Positions 23,478-31,857 of a stretch of 41,336 nt of DNA are shown here, piece after piece. The DNA is taken from NCBI GenBank assembly GCA_903887465.1, contig CAISPW010000060.1, positions 1-41,336 on the forward strand. Direction: 5' to 3'. The notes under the pieces are model-generated. The model saw only the letters and a program-made list of their open reading frames with translations, had not been told where the DNA came from and ran no database searches. This DNA comes from an uncultured Oscillochloris sp. Lineage in GTDB: Bacteria; Chloroflexota; Chloroflexia; Chloroflexales; Chloroflexaceae. How positions within the stretch are numbered: position 1 is the stretch's first letter; every line of letters starts with the position of its first letter. Made by a program: the position numbers and the translations under genes.

Positions 23478-25958
23478 TCAGCGTTCCTCTTGGGCAACCT
23501 CGGCACGCTCGGCGGCGCTGGCGGCGTTGGTGGCGGCGCGGCGCAGATCCTCACGAGCGCCAGCCAGGTCGCCGCTGGCCCGGCGGTAGCGCGAGCGCAC
23601 TAGGTAAGGCAGATACCAGCCTTCGTTCTGCTGCACGGCGCGGTCGAGCAGCGGGCCGGCCTCGCTCCGCCGATCAACCGCGAGGTAGGCGCGGGCCAGA
23701 TCGATGGGGGCGCGTGAGCGCCCGTGGGTAAAGACCTCCTGGACATAGTTGAGGGCGTCGGGGTTCTGCGCGGCCGCCTCTAGGTCGGCGATGGCCTCGG
23801 CGGGCTTGCCCTGGGCCAGCAGGGCCAGGCCGCGCCCGTAGCGGGCGATCAGATCGTCGGGGCTGGTAACGAGGGCGCGATCAAAGTCCTGCTGGGCTTC
23901 GGGTGCGCGATCCAGGGCCAGCAGGACAAATCCCCGAAAGGTGGCCGCAGATGTATCGTTGTTGTCCGCAGCGACCATCACGTTCGCGTCCACGAGGGCG
24001 GCCTCGTTATTGTCGGCGCGGGCGAGCAGCGCCGCGTGACCCTCGCGGGCGTCGTTGTTCTGCGGGTTGATCGCGACAGCTGTGGCGAAGTCGGCCAGGG
24101 CCGCCTCGGGTTGCTGGTAGTGATAGCGGTTGAGCCGCCCGCGCCGCAGCAGGGACTCGAAGTCGTTTGCATTCAGTGCCAGGGCCGCGTTTGTGTCGGC
24201 CAGTGCCTCGTCGGGGCGCGAGGCATTATAGTACGCCTCGGCGCGCAGATTCAGCGCCGCGATGTTTGTCGGCTCGCGGGCGATCACCGTGCTGGTATCG
24301 GCGATCACCGCATCGCGGCTGAGCGAGGTCTGGTCGTAGAAATCGGGCGCGGAGAAGCGGAAGCGCGCCCGCTCTAGATACGCGGGGGTCAGGCTGGGAT
24401 CGAGCTTGATCGCCGTATCAAAGGCGTCGAGTACCTCCCCACGCGCCAGAGTATCCTGGGCGGTGACGGCGCTGAGACTGGCGCGGGCCAGGTAGGCCAC
24501 CGCATTCGTCTTATCGTAGCTGAGAGCAGCCGTAATATCAACGCGGGCCTGATTCGCGTACGTGTACGGATCCCACCAGACATAGAGCAGGGCGCGGGCG
24601 GACAGCAGGGCGGCGCTATCGGGTTGCAGGGCCAGAGCCGTATTGTAGATCGCCAGAGCTTTTTCAGGGTTGCCGCCGGGACACCCAGGGCTGGAGCAGG
24701 CTGCGTGTCCATTCGACAGGGCCATAGCAATAACCTTGTCCATGTTTGCCGCTGTATCTGACCCGAATAGGCCACGGAAGACGAAAGCACCTCCGGCCAT
24801 AAAGGCACCGATGATGGCGACAACCAGCACGGCGGCGACGGCGAGGATAATCAAGGCGGTGCGCAGGCATGTACGGCGCGGTGCGGGTGTGGCGGGAGGC
24901 GGCGTAGGCGCGGGCGCGGGAGGGGATTGAGGCAGAGCTATGTGCGTCGGTGTGGCGGAAACTTCTGTCATCTCCACCACACGGGTCTCGCGAGAATCTG
25001 GCGCGGGCCGGGAATTGCCGGACGGAGTCTGCGTGAGCGGGCCGACGGGAACCGCGCCCGTTGTGGCATCGCGGATCGCGGCCCCGAAGGCGGCGGCATC
25101 ATTGAAGCGATCTAGCGGATTTTTGGCCAGCGCCTTCAGCAGCACCTGCTCAACCGGCACCGGCAGGTCGGGGCGCAGACGGCGCGGCGGGGGCAAGGGC
25201 GCGGTGCTGTGCTTGATCACGATTGCAAAGGGCGTATCGGCGTCGAAGGGCACCTGGCCGGTGAGCAACTCGTAGAGCACAATCCCCAGCGAATAGATGT
25301 CGGAGCTAGGGCCGACGCGCTCGCCACGGCCCTGCTCGGGCGACATGTAGGCCGGTGAGCCGAGGATGGTACCGGCGGCGGTGTGCTCGACCGAGTCCTT
25401 GATCATGCGGGCCACCCCGAAGTCGGTCAGCACCACGCTGGCCGGGCCGATGTCGAGCAGCAGCGCGTCGATCTCGGCGGCGGTGAGGGTCGCGGCGGCG
25501 GGGTCGCGGCGGCGGATGATCACGTTGGCCGGCTTCACATCGCGGTGGACGACCCGCTGCTCGTGGGCGTAGCCTAGGGCGTCGGCGAGTTGGCCGACAA
25601 GTTGGCCGACCACCGGCAGCGGCAGGAGTCGCCCGCGCCCGTGCAGGCTCTGGATGGCGGCTTTCAGTGTCGGTCCGTTAATGAACTCCATGGCCATAAA
25701 GGCCGAACCAGCCTGCACATCAAAATCATGAACCTGGACGATATTGGGGTGGTGCAGGGCGGCCACGGCGCGCGCCTCACGGCCAAATCGCTCAAGCAGG
25801 GCCGGGTCGCTCGCCAGGTGCGGGTAGATTACCTTGATCGCCACGTAGCGGTCGAGGCTGGGTTGGTAGGCCCGGTAGACCTCGGCCATCCCGCCGCGAC
25901 CGAGGCGCTCAAGCATTTGGTAGCGACCCAGGGTGCGCCCGCTCAGATCGTCGCTCAT
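23478..25958 (-). CDS. Membrane Ser/Thr protein kinase with extracytoplasmic TPR repeats
   Basis: The 826-residue protein has an N-terminal Hanks-type kinase (about 10-295): glycine loop LGRGGMAEVY, K42, HRDVKPAN (D140), DFG (D179), SPEQ (208 region). An unusual stretch of about 25 residues (150-174) separates the catalytic loop from DFG. A Pro-rich linker (310-360) and one transmembrane helix (about 368-395) follow. About 400 residues of TPR-like helical repeats (A-L-x2-P-x2-A style, for example NPEKALAIYNTALALQPDSAALLSARALLY) are then outside the membrane. It is probably a receptor kinase whose TPRs bind a ligand or cell-wall partner. AGGAG is 8 nt before the ATG at 25958. Its leader carries the three-hairpin family III element. 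Confidence 0.9.
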   Translation of the reverse strand: MSDDLSGRTLGRYQMLERLGRGGMAEVYRAYQPSLDRYVAIKVIYPHLASDPALLERFGREARAVAALHHPNIVQVHDFDVQAGSAFMAMEFINGPTLKAAIQSLHGRGRLLPLPVVGQLVGQLADALGYAHEQRVVHRDVKPANVIIRRRDPAAATLTAAEIDALLLDIGPASVVLTDFGVARMIKDSVEHTAAGTILGSPAYMSPEQGRGERVGPSSDIYSLGIVLYELLTGQVPFDADTPFAIVIKHSTAPLPPPRRLRPDLPVPVEQVLLKALAKNPLDRFNDAAAFGAAIRDATTGAVPVGPLTQTPSGNSRPAPDSRETRVVEMTEVSATPTHIALPQSPPAPAPTPPPATPAPRRTCLRTALIILAVAAVLVVAIIGAFMAGGAFVFRGLFGSDTAANMDKVIAMALSNGHAACSSPGCPGGNPEKALAIYNTALALQPDSAALLSARALLYVWWDPYTYANQARVDITAALSYDKTNAVAYLARASLSAVTAQDTLARGEVLDAFDTAIKLDPSLTPAYLERARFRFSAPDFYDQTSLSRDAVIADTSTVIAREPTNIAALNLRAEAYYNASRPDEALADTNAALALNANDFESLLRRGRLNRYHYQQPEAALADFATAVAINPQNNDAREGHAALLARADNNEAALVDANVMVAADNNDTSAATFRGFVLLALDRAPEAQQDFDRALVTSPDDLIARYGRGLALLAQGKPAEAIADLEAAAQNPDALNYVQEVFTHGRSRAPIDLARAYLAVDRRSEAGPLLDRAVQQNEGWYLPYLVRSRYRRASGDLAGAREDLRRAATNAASAAERAEVAQEER

Positions 25959-25984
25959 GGTGAGTCTCCTGCCGATGGAGATAT

Positions 25985-26091
25985 GGGGCCGCATGCCCCC
26001 GCTAATAATCATATATCTAGTTGAAACTGCCAGCGAAGCTGGCAATTTCAACTAGATATATGTACGTACGTTTTAGGGCCGAAACCCTAAA
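25985..26091 (-). promoter_or_regulatory. Three-hairpin leader (family III) upstream of the kinase gene
   Basis: Reading along the kinase transcript, hairpin A is TTTAGGG/CCCTAAA (26091-26072). Hairpin B (26062-26010) has arms CATATATCTAGT/ACTAGATATATG around the same TGAAATTGCCAGC-TTC-GCTGGCAGTTTCA core. Hairpin C is GGGGC-ATGCG-GCCCC (25999-25985). The Shine-Dalgarno follows. Total length is 107 nt, against 105 nt before sodA, with the same order and orientation. Confidence 0.7.
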
Positions 26092-26095
26092 GATA

Positions 26096-26836
26096 TCACC
26101 CGAGCCTGCCGAGCGCAATGAAGATCACCACGCCCAGGCAGAGGTAACTGCCGTAGGCGATGTAGTCGGGCGCGGGTCGTCCGGCGCGGCGGGCCATAAT
26201 GATGCCCGCTGAGACGACCCCGGCCATCAGCATACCGTAGAACAGGGCCGGGGCCAGATTCGTCACGCCGACGCTGGCCCCGATAAAGATCGCCAGGTAG
26301 ACATCGCCCAGGCCGAAGGGTGCCGCGTATCTGGGGAAGAGCATGCGGGCCAGCCCGTAGAGCAGGGTGAAGATCACGCCGCCGACCAGGGCTCCCAGGA
26401 TGACGTTGACCCAGCTCATGCCAACGAGCGGGCCGACCACTATGGCAATCAGGGCGGCTCCAAGGATGAGGATGGTGTAGATCCAGCGGTGCAGCCAGTC
26501 GATCGCGCCGGTGACGATCAGCACGGCGCAGATGAAGGCCACGTAGAAGAAGGCCGGTCGCAGCTCGTAGATCTGGTAGATGCGCAGCAGAACCAGACCG
26601 CTGATCAGCTCGACCAGCGGGTAGATCCAGTGGATCGGCCTGCCGTTGGCGGCGCGTCCGCGCTGGATGGCCCACCCGGCGACCGGCAGCAGTTGCCACC
26701 AGACCAGGGGTGCCCCCGTGCGTGTGCAGCGCGGCCAGCCCAGCAGGCGGGTCTCGCGTGGGATACGCACGATCAGGACATTGAGCAGCGAGCCCAGCAG
26801 GAGACCGGCGATCAGGATGAGTGCGGCGGTGAGCAT
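26096..26836 (-). CDS. Prepilin peptidase (A24 family, PilD/TadV-like)
   Basis: The 246-residue polytopic membrane aspartic protease has about seven or eight helices and begins with the family pattern GSLLNVLIVRIPRE. The two catalytic aspartates are probably in GAIDWLHRW and in FGLGDVYLA (the GxGD motif). The zinc-binding CxxC pairs of bacterial PilD are mostly absent (only WPRCTRTG remains), as in many Gram-positive and chloroflexal forms. It should cleave the class III leaders of the TadE-like pseudopilins encoded at 36881-39967. It starts 9 bp after the aroE stop, so mltG, aroE and this gene probably form one operon. Confidence 0.88.
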   Translation of the reverse strand: MLTAALILIAGLLLGSLLNVLIVRIPRETRLLGWPRCTRTGAPLVWWQLLPVAGWAIQRGRAANGRPIHWIYPLVELISGLVLLRIYQIYELRPAFFYVAFICAVLIVTGAIDWLHRWIYTILILGAALIAIVVGPLVGMSWVNVILGALVGGVIFTLLYGLARMLFPRYAAPFGLGDVYLAIFIGASVGVTNLAPALFYGMLMAGVVSAGIIMARRAGRPAPDYIAYGSYLCLGVVIFIALGRLG

Positions 26837-26845
26837 AGGCAGAGC

Positions 26846-27676
26846 TTACTCCTCGGCGCGAAACGCCGCCCACATAATTTCAATCGGGGCGGCGTGGCCC
26901 GTCCAGCGGGTGAGGGCCAGGGCACCCTGGCGCACCAGCATGCCCGCGCCGTTGCGGGTGCGGGCACCGCGCGCGGCCGCCTCGCGCAGCAGGCGCGTCT
27001 CGCGGTAGACCATATCGTAGACCAGAGCGTGCGGGGCCACCGGCGGGTTCGGCAGGGGCGTCTCGTCGGCCTGCCAGCCCAGAGACGTGGCGTTGATCAG
27101 CAGGTCGGCGGCGGCGATGATCGCGGGCAGGTCGGGGTCGTCGAGGGCGATGGCCTGGATGGTCGGCTGCGAGGTTGTGGGATGTGTGCGCAGGTCGGCG
27201 GCGAGATCGACGGCGCGGGCGAGGCTGCGGTTGGCGATTGTCAGGCGGGCCAGGCCGCCGCCGGCCAGGGCGAAGGCGGCGGCGCGGGCGGCACCGCTGG
27301 CCCCCAGCAGCAGCGCCGAGCGCCCGGCTAGGTCGATACCGCCATCGCGCAGGTCGGCGATCAAGCCGGGGGCGTCGGTGTTCGCGCCCACCAGCGCACC
27401 CCGCGCATCTTTGTAGATCGTGTTCACCGCGCCGATCCGCGCCGCCTCCGGCTCCAGCGCATCGAGCAGCGGGATGACCGCCTGCTTGTGCGGCAGGGTC
27501 ACGTTGGCCCCGAGGTAGTCGGGTGCGCGCAGGGCCGCAACCCGCGCCGACAGGTCGGCCAGGGGTGTGTGAACCGCCGCGTAGCGCAGGTCGAGGCCCA
27601 GGTGGGCGAAGGCCGCGTTCTGCATCGCCGGCGAGCGGCTGTGGGCGACCGGGTCGCCGATCAGGATAATATTCAT
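26846..27676 (-). CDS. aroE: Shikimate dehydrogenase
   Basis: This enzyme reduces 3-dehydroshikimate to shikimate with NADPH in aromatic amino acid synthesis. The 276-residue protein has the substrate motif DPVAHSRSPAMQNAAF, the catalytic lysine in NVTLPHKQAV, and GAVNTI and GANTDAPGL. The NADP domain has LLGASGAARAAAFAL and the NRS motif expected for NADPH. LINATSLGW and the C-terminal RQGALAL are also present. It is complete and canonical. The ATG at 27676 follows a T-rich stretch without a Shine-Dalgarno. It lies 55 bp downstream of mltG and 9 bp before the prepilin peptidase gene. Confidence 0.95.
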   Translation of the reverse strand: MNIILIGDPVAHSRSPAMQNAAFAHLGLDLRYAAVHTPLADLSARVAALRAPDYLGANVTLPHKQAVIPLLDALEPEAARIGAVNTIYKDARGALVGANTDAPGLIADLRDGGIDLAGRSALLLGASGAARAAAFALAGGGLARLTIANRSLARAVDLAADLRTHPTTSQPTIQAIALDDPDLPAIIAAADLLINATSLGWQADETPLPNPPVAPHALVYDMVYRETRLLREAAARGARTRNGAGMLVRQGALALTRWTGHAAPIEIMWAAFRAEE

Positions 27677-27731
27677 AAAAAAAGCGGAAGGTCAAGGGAG
27701 GGGAACCCTCTCTTGAAAACCCGCCTCCTGT

Positions 27732-28799
27732 TTATTGACAGGCCAGGTACTCAGCGGCGTAGCTCTGGAACTCATCGATACCGGTGGCGAACTTGTGCGT
27801 TCCGTCCTTGGCGCAGCTGGCCACAAAGAAGAGGTAGCGCGCGGTCGAGTCGGGCTGGGCGGCGGCGCGCAGGGCGTCGAGTCCGGGTGCGGCGATTGGG
27901 CCGGGCGGCAAGCCGGGGTAGCGTCGGGTATTGTAGGGGCTGTCGATCTGCAAGTCGGTGACGGTGATCGCCTTGCGCCACCACGAATGCTCGGCGGCGC
28001 TGTAGCCCAGCGCGTACTGCACCGTTGGGTCGGCACCGAGCTGGCCGCCGCTAACGATCGGCGCGTTTTCCGGCCTGAGGCGGTTCCAGAATACCGCGCT
28101 GATCGTCGGCATCTCGCGCGGCAGGGCGGCCTCGCGCTGCACAATCGCAGCCATCGTCACGATCTGATGGACTGACACATTCTGCACGCGCACATCGCGC
28201 TCGATGGCGGCGTACTGCTCGGCGAAGCGATCCAGCATCGCCGCGATAATCGTTTCGGCGCTGGCGTCCTTGGCGATGCGGTAGGTGTCGGGGAAGAGGT
28301 AGCCCTCCAGGCTCGCGCCGGTGGGCAGGCCGTTGAGCAGGAAATACTGGTCGCGGAAGTGCGCGCCATCGTGGGCGACCCGCAGGAAGGCGGCGGCGCT
28401 GACGATGCCGGTCTTCTCGACGATTGCGGCGATCTCCTCAAGCCGCAGACCTTCGGGGATGGTGATCTGCAGCTCCTCAACCTTGCCGCTCTGCAGCGTG
28501 ATCAACATTTGGCTCATGGTCATTGTTGGGCTAAGGACGTAGCGACCGGCCTGGAGCTTCCCGTCGAGGCCGCGCAGACGGGCGAGCAGGGTGAAGACTG
28601 CGGGCTGGCGGATCAGATCTGCGGAGCGCAGGCGGGTGGCGATATCGGCGGTGGCCTCGCCGGGGGCCACAATAAACTCAACCGGGTCGCCCTCAGTGGC
28701 GACCGGGTTACGGATCTCGCCCAGGAACACATAGCCCGCGCAAGATGCCACCAGGGCGATTAGGGCGATACCGAGCATCAGGGCGCGGACGTGCCGCAT
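27732..28799 (-). CDS. mltG: Endolytic peptidoglycan transglycosylase MltG
   Basis: MltG cuts nascent glycan strands and sets their length. The 355-residue protein has one N-terminal membrane anchor (about 6-26). A LysM-like region (EFIVAPGEATADIATRL) follows, then the YceG domain with the catalytic glutamate E223 in AAIVQREAALP. The signature DSPYNTRRYPGLPPGPIAAPG is near residue 290. It is the standard length. GAGGAG lies 9 nt before the ATG at 28799. The presence of mltG agrees with a peptidoglycan-containing wall. It is the first gene of the probable mltG-aroE-prepilin peptidase operon. Confidence 0.94.
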   Translation of the reverse strand: MRHVRALMLGIALIALVASCAGYVFLGEIRNPVATEGDPVEFIVAPGEATADIATRLRSADLIRQPAVFTLLARLRGLDGKLQAGRYVLSPTMTMSQMLITLQSGKVEELQITIPEGLRLEEIAAIVEKTGIVSAAAFLRVAHDGAHFRDQYFLLNGLPTGASLEGYLFPDTYRIAKDASAETIIAAMLDRFAEQYAAIERDVRVQNVSVHQIVTMAAIVQREAALPREMPTISAVFWNRLRPENAPIVSGGQLGADPTVQYALGYSAAEHSWWRKAITVTDLQIDSPYNTRRYPGLPPGPIAAPGLDALRAAAQPDSTARYLFFVASCAKDGTHKFATGIDEFQSYAAEYLACQ

Positions 28800-28914
28800 C
28801 GACGTAGTCTCCTCAGGAGCTCAGTTCGGGCGCGGGCGGCCCGAGCTGGTGCTTCATCGCTGGGCATTATAGCACGCTGATTTTGGCCACATCCTGCCGC
28901 CTGGTGCCGAGGTC

Positions 28915-29098
28915 AGGGCTGGTGCAACGTCCCTGGGGCGGCGCTCCACACCTTGCTTTTTGTTGGTGTTTAGCAGCTTCCGCTAAACACCAACAAAAAG
29001 CAAGGTCTTTTTGGAGAGGCTTTCTACCCCCCAAACCTCTGCCGGAGGCGACGCTACGCCAGTTCTGGGCGCAGCCCCAAGGACGTTGCACTAACTCC
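28915..29098 (+). repeat. Family I palindromic element, extended copy with both ends alike
   Basis: It starts AGGGCTGGTGCAACGTCCC and ends in a reversed form of the same module (GGCGCAGCCCCAAGGACGTTGCACTAACTCC). The central hairpin is TTGTTGGTGTTTAGC/GCTAAACACCAACAA, in place of the TTGTTGGTTTTTGGC form at 40070. The end of the element supplies the TTGCAC -35 box of the following promoter. Confidence 0.8.
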
Positions 29099-29115
29099 GA
29101 TAGGGGTGCTATACT
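29086..29115 (+). promoter_or_regulatory. Promoter facing the Tad operon, built partly from repeat DNA
   Basis: TTGCAC (29086-29091), 18 bp, TATACT (29110-29115), with an extended -10 TGC. It points toward cpaB, 540 bp away, and would give a long leader through the AT-rich island. Confidence 0.55.
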
Positions 29116-29500
29116 TAAAGCTATCTGCTTCCCCATACACGTTTCATAAGGGCTTTGGTGTGTTCTTCTTGAGAAGAATGTAAACACCCGATAAAAAGTA
29201 ATAGTACTATGAAAAATAGAATTATAGTACGACGTAAAAATTCATGGTCACGTATGAAATTTCACATATGAGTGCCTTTTTGTATATCAATAAGCGGATT
29301 GAGATCATACGAGCAATACAAATGGGTAAATAACAAAAAATACACCTGTTTTTTTTGCGCGTCTTAGTTTAAATGAACAAAACTTTACTCTACAGCACTT
29401 CCTGTTCGCCTTGATTTCATCCGGCGTGTTTATGATTTCGTCAATCGCCCACACGTACGTGAGAGCTGTTGTAATATAGGCGCGATACAATCAGTAGGGG
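29116..29500. promoter_or_regulatory. AT-rich island with dyads upstream of the Tad operon
   Basis: About 385 bp with markedly higher AT content than the rest of the window and no credible ORF. It contains the dyads TTCTTCTTGAGAAGAA (29163-29178) and TGAAATTTCA (29255-29264), a T8 run, and a TACAAT box at 29486-29491. It looks like a regulatory or acquired segment; no protein can be assigned to bind it. Confidence 0.5.
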
Positions 29501-29523
29501 AGAGCCTAGGCGACAATACGGCG

Positions 29524-29630
29524 CGTGGCTCACCTCGGTGATGATGCGGGATGTCCGCTGCGAGGAGTTCGGGGAGGGCGTGTCCCGCCCCGAAATTACC
29601 CCCCCCCCAGAGATACGGTCGTGAGCCACG
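29524..29630. repeat. Inverted-repeat-bounded segment with C10 tract before cpaB
   Basis: CGTGGCTCAC (29524-29533) and GTGAGCCACG (29621-29630) are perfect inverted ends. Inside are a hairpin (TTCGGGG...CCCCGAA, 29568-29594) and a run of ten C (29599-29608). The segment ends 25 bp before the cpaB ATG. A related stretch lies inside the helicase gene at 10011-10046. Confidence 0.65.
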
Positions 29631-29655
29631 AGACAGTTGAGAAGGAGCGTAGTGC

Positions 29656-30411
29656 ATGAATCGTCGCCAGGGTTGGATGTTATTAAGCCTTGGGCTCATC
29701 CTAGCTCTCGGCACCGGCGCGCTGGTATTTTTTCTGCTCCAGCAGCAGCGTGATCTCTCCGCTGAGGCGCAGCGTATGGCTGCCGCCCAGGTGGTGCCGG
29801 TCATCGCGACCATGGAGCTGCCGGTGGCCGCCCGACCGCTCCAGCCGGGCCTCGTCATTACCAGCGACGATGTGCTACTCAAGTCGTTTCCGCTTGACCT
29901 GGTGCCGGTCGGCGCGATCACCAGCACCATCGGCCTAGAGAAACGCATCCTGAGCGCGCCGATTGGCCAAGGTGAAACTTTCAGCAGCTCTCGGTTGGTA
30001 GGTGGCCAGGGCAGCACCGTGAGCCAGGAGATTCCCCCTGGCCACGTACTCTTTGCCTACCCGATCGGCGACCTCCTCACGCAGGTAAATGTTCTGGCCA
30101 GTGGAGATCACATCGATATGTTGATCACGATCCCGGTGCTTTCCAAAGATGGCACCGCGAGCCGCGACGTGACGGCCTACACGCTCCAGAATATCGACAT
30201 CTTCAAGGTGCTGCGGCCCGGCACCGACAACACCCAGCCGCCAACCGCGCTGCTGCTCTCGCTGACGCCCGAGGACGTGCTGCTGCTCAAGCGGCTCAGG
30301 GACTCTGGCGGCAAGATTGACCTGGTCTTGCGCCCGTTCTCGGATCAAAACCAGGTCGATGTCCCGCCGATTGACAACGAGGTTCTGATCTCCCGCTATA
30401 GCCTGCGCTAG
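29656..30411 (+). CDS. cpaB: Flp pilus assembly protein CpaB (RcpC/SAF domain)
   Basis: The 251-residue protein has one N-terminal transmembrane helix (about 8-29), then a SAF domain (about 45-120; VVPVIATMELPVAARPLQPGLVITSDDV). The RcpC/CpaB C-terminal domain follows (YPIGDLLTQVNVLASGDHIDML). CpaB is a wall- or periplasm-facing part of Tad pilus machines. GAAGGAG lies 10 nt before the ATG. It opens a set of nine co-directional genes that ends at 39967. The region just upstream contains a C10 tract that could vary in length. Confidence 0.88.
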   Translation: MNRRQGWMLLSLGLILALGTGALVFFLLQQQRDLSAEAQRMAAAQVVPVIATMELPVAARPLQPGLVITSDDVLLKSFPLDLVPVGAITSTIGLEKRILSAPIGQGETFSSSRLVGGQGSTVSQEIPPGHVLFAYPIGDLLTQVNVLASGDHIDMLITIPVLSKDGTASRDVTAYTLQNIDIFKVLRPGTDNTQPPTALLLSLTPEDVLLLKRLRDSGGKIDLVLRPFSDQNQVDVPPIDNEVLISRYSLR

Positions 30412-30504
30412 TACTCCGTCGGATCAATTCTGCCGGGTTCGGATAACGGTTCTTGCGGGGAGGGGCAAGCTCTCTCCGCACGGCTGCCATGAAAGGGAAC
30501 CTCC

Positions 30505-31767
30505 GTGGCTGTAGATGAAATTATGCGTGTCGCTGTGGTGACGATGCCGGATCAGATCGATCAGGACTGGATTGCTCGGCTTGGCCAGGATCCGCGCGTT
30601 GGCTGGATGGAGCGCGTGGCCATCCTTTCAACGGGCCTAGAGATGGTGCAGCAGAGCCGCCCCGATGTCGTGATCGTTGACCGGCCGCCGGTGGAGGCCG
30701 AGGAGTTCATCCGGCAGGTCTTCACCACCCTGCCGACGACGACATGTGTGGCCATCACCTCGCTGACCGACATCAACGTGGTGCGTCGGCTCATGATGGC
30801 GGGCGCGCGCGATGTGCTGGTGCGCCCGGTTCGCCACACCGATATCCTCCAGAGCCTGAACTCGGTGATGCAGATCGAGCAAGATCGGCGCAACCGCCAG
30901 ATCGTGACCAGCGACCGCCAGAGCTACGGGCGTGGCAAGTTTGTGGTTGTGATCTCGCCCAAGGGCGGCGCCGGCACGACGGTGGTGTCGACCAATATGG
31001 CGGTGGCCCTGCGCCAGATCAGTTCGGGGCGGGTGGCCCTGGCCGACTTCGGGCTTCAGTTTGGCCACGTGGGTACGCACCTGAACCTCTTCTCGCGCCA
31101 TACCCTACAGAACCTGCTGGCCAAGAGCGATGAGATCGACGACACCATCCTGTCCGGCGTGATGCAGCAGCACGGCTCGGGCGTCCATGTGCTGCTGGCC
31201 CCTAGCTCGCCCGAGGTGGCCGGCGAGATTAGCCGTGAGCAGATCTGCGCCGTCCTCGACAGCCTGCTGCTGCGCTATACCTATGTGATTGCTGACACCT
31301 GGTGCGTGCTCGACGAGGTGACGATGGCCCTGCTAGAGCGCGCCGACGATGTGCTTGTGGTGACCACCCCCGAGATCCCGGCCCTCAAGAACGTCAAGTT
31401 CTTCCTGGAATATATGGCCCAGCACCAACTCACCCGTGGCCGGGTCAGCATTGTGCTGAACCGCTTCCCGAGCGTGGAGGGCGTCTCGCTGGAGGATGTG
31501 CAGCAGCACCTGCGCCACCCGGTCAGCGCAAACATCCCGAGCGATGGGCAGCTTGTGACCTTCAGTATTAACCGTGGGGTGCCGGTGGTACTCTCGCACC
31601 CGCAGAGTTGGGTGAGCCAGAGCCTGCGCAAGCTGGCGGCCTACGTGGCCGGCGAGCAGGTCACGACAATCAGCTTGGAGCCGGAGAAGGGCAAGGGTAA
31701 GGGCAAGGGCATCGTGGGCGGCGAGCCGCGTCGCGGCCTGTTCTGGGGTCTGCGCCGCCAGACGTGA
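30505..31767 (+). CDS. TadZ/CpaE-like pilus localisation ATPase
   Basis: The 420-residue protein has an N-terminal atypical receiver-like domain (about 8-125; DVVIVDRPPVEAEEF, AGARDVLVRP) without the full acidic phosphorylation set. A MinD/ParA-type ATPase domain (about 145-390) follows. Its deviant Walker A is SPKGGAGTTVVSTN (K153), with Thr where ParA proteins have Lys in KGGxGKT. This is the form seen in CpaE/TadZ. These proteins place the pilus machine in the cell. A Lys/Gly tail (EKGKGKGKG) may bind the membrane or DNA. The GTG at 30505 follows AAAGGGAA; an ATG at 30523 is possible. Confidence 0.85.
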   Translation: MAVDEIMRVAVVTMPDQIDQDWIARLGQDPRVGWMERVAILSTGLEMVQQSRPDVVIVDRPPVEAEEFIRQVFTTLPTTTCVAITSLTDINVVRRLMMAGARDVLVRPVRHTDILQSLNSVMQIEQDRRNRQIVTSDRQSYGRGKFVVVISPKGGAGTTVVSTNMAVALRQISSGRVALADFGLQFGHVGTHLNLFSRHTLQNLLAKSDEIDDTILSGVMQQHGSGVHVLLAPSSPEVAGEISREQICAVLDSLLLRYTYVIADTWCVLDEVTMALLERADDVLVVTTPEIPALKNVKFFLEYMAQHQLTRGRVSIVLNRFPSVEGVSLEDVQQHLRHPVSANIPSDGQLVTFSINRGVPVVLSHPQSWVSQSLRKLAAYVAGEQVTTISLEPEKGKGKGKGIVGGEPRRGLFWGLRRQT

Positions 31768-31857
31768 TATGCCGAGGCCCGGCGACGTTCCCTGGGTCTG
31801 CACCCCAAGCCCCCACCAGCAGGTGTATAGGGCATTCTCACATGGAAAGCGAAGGTT

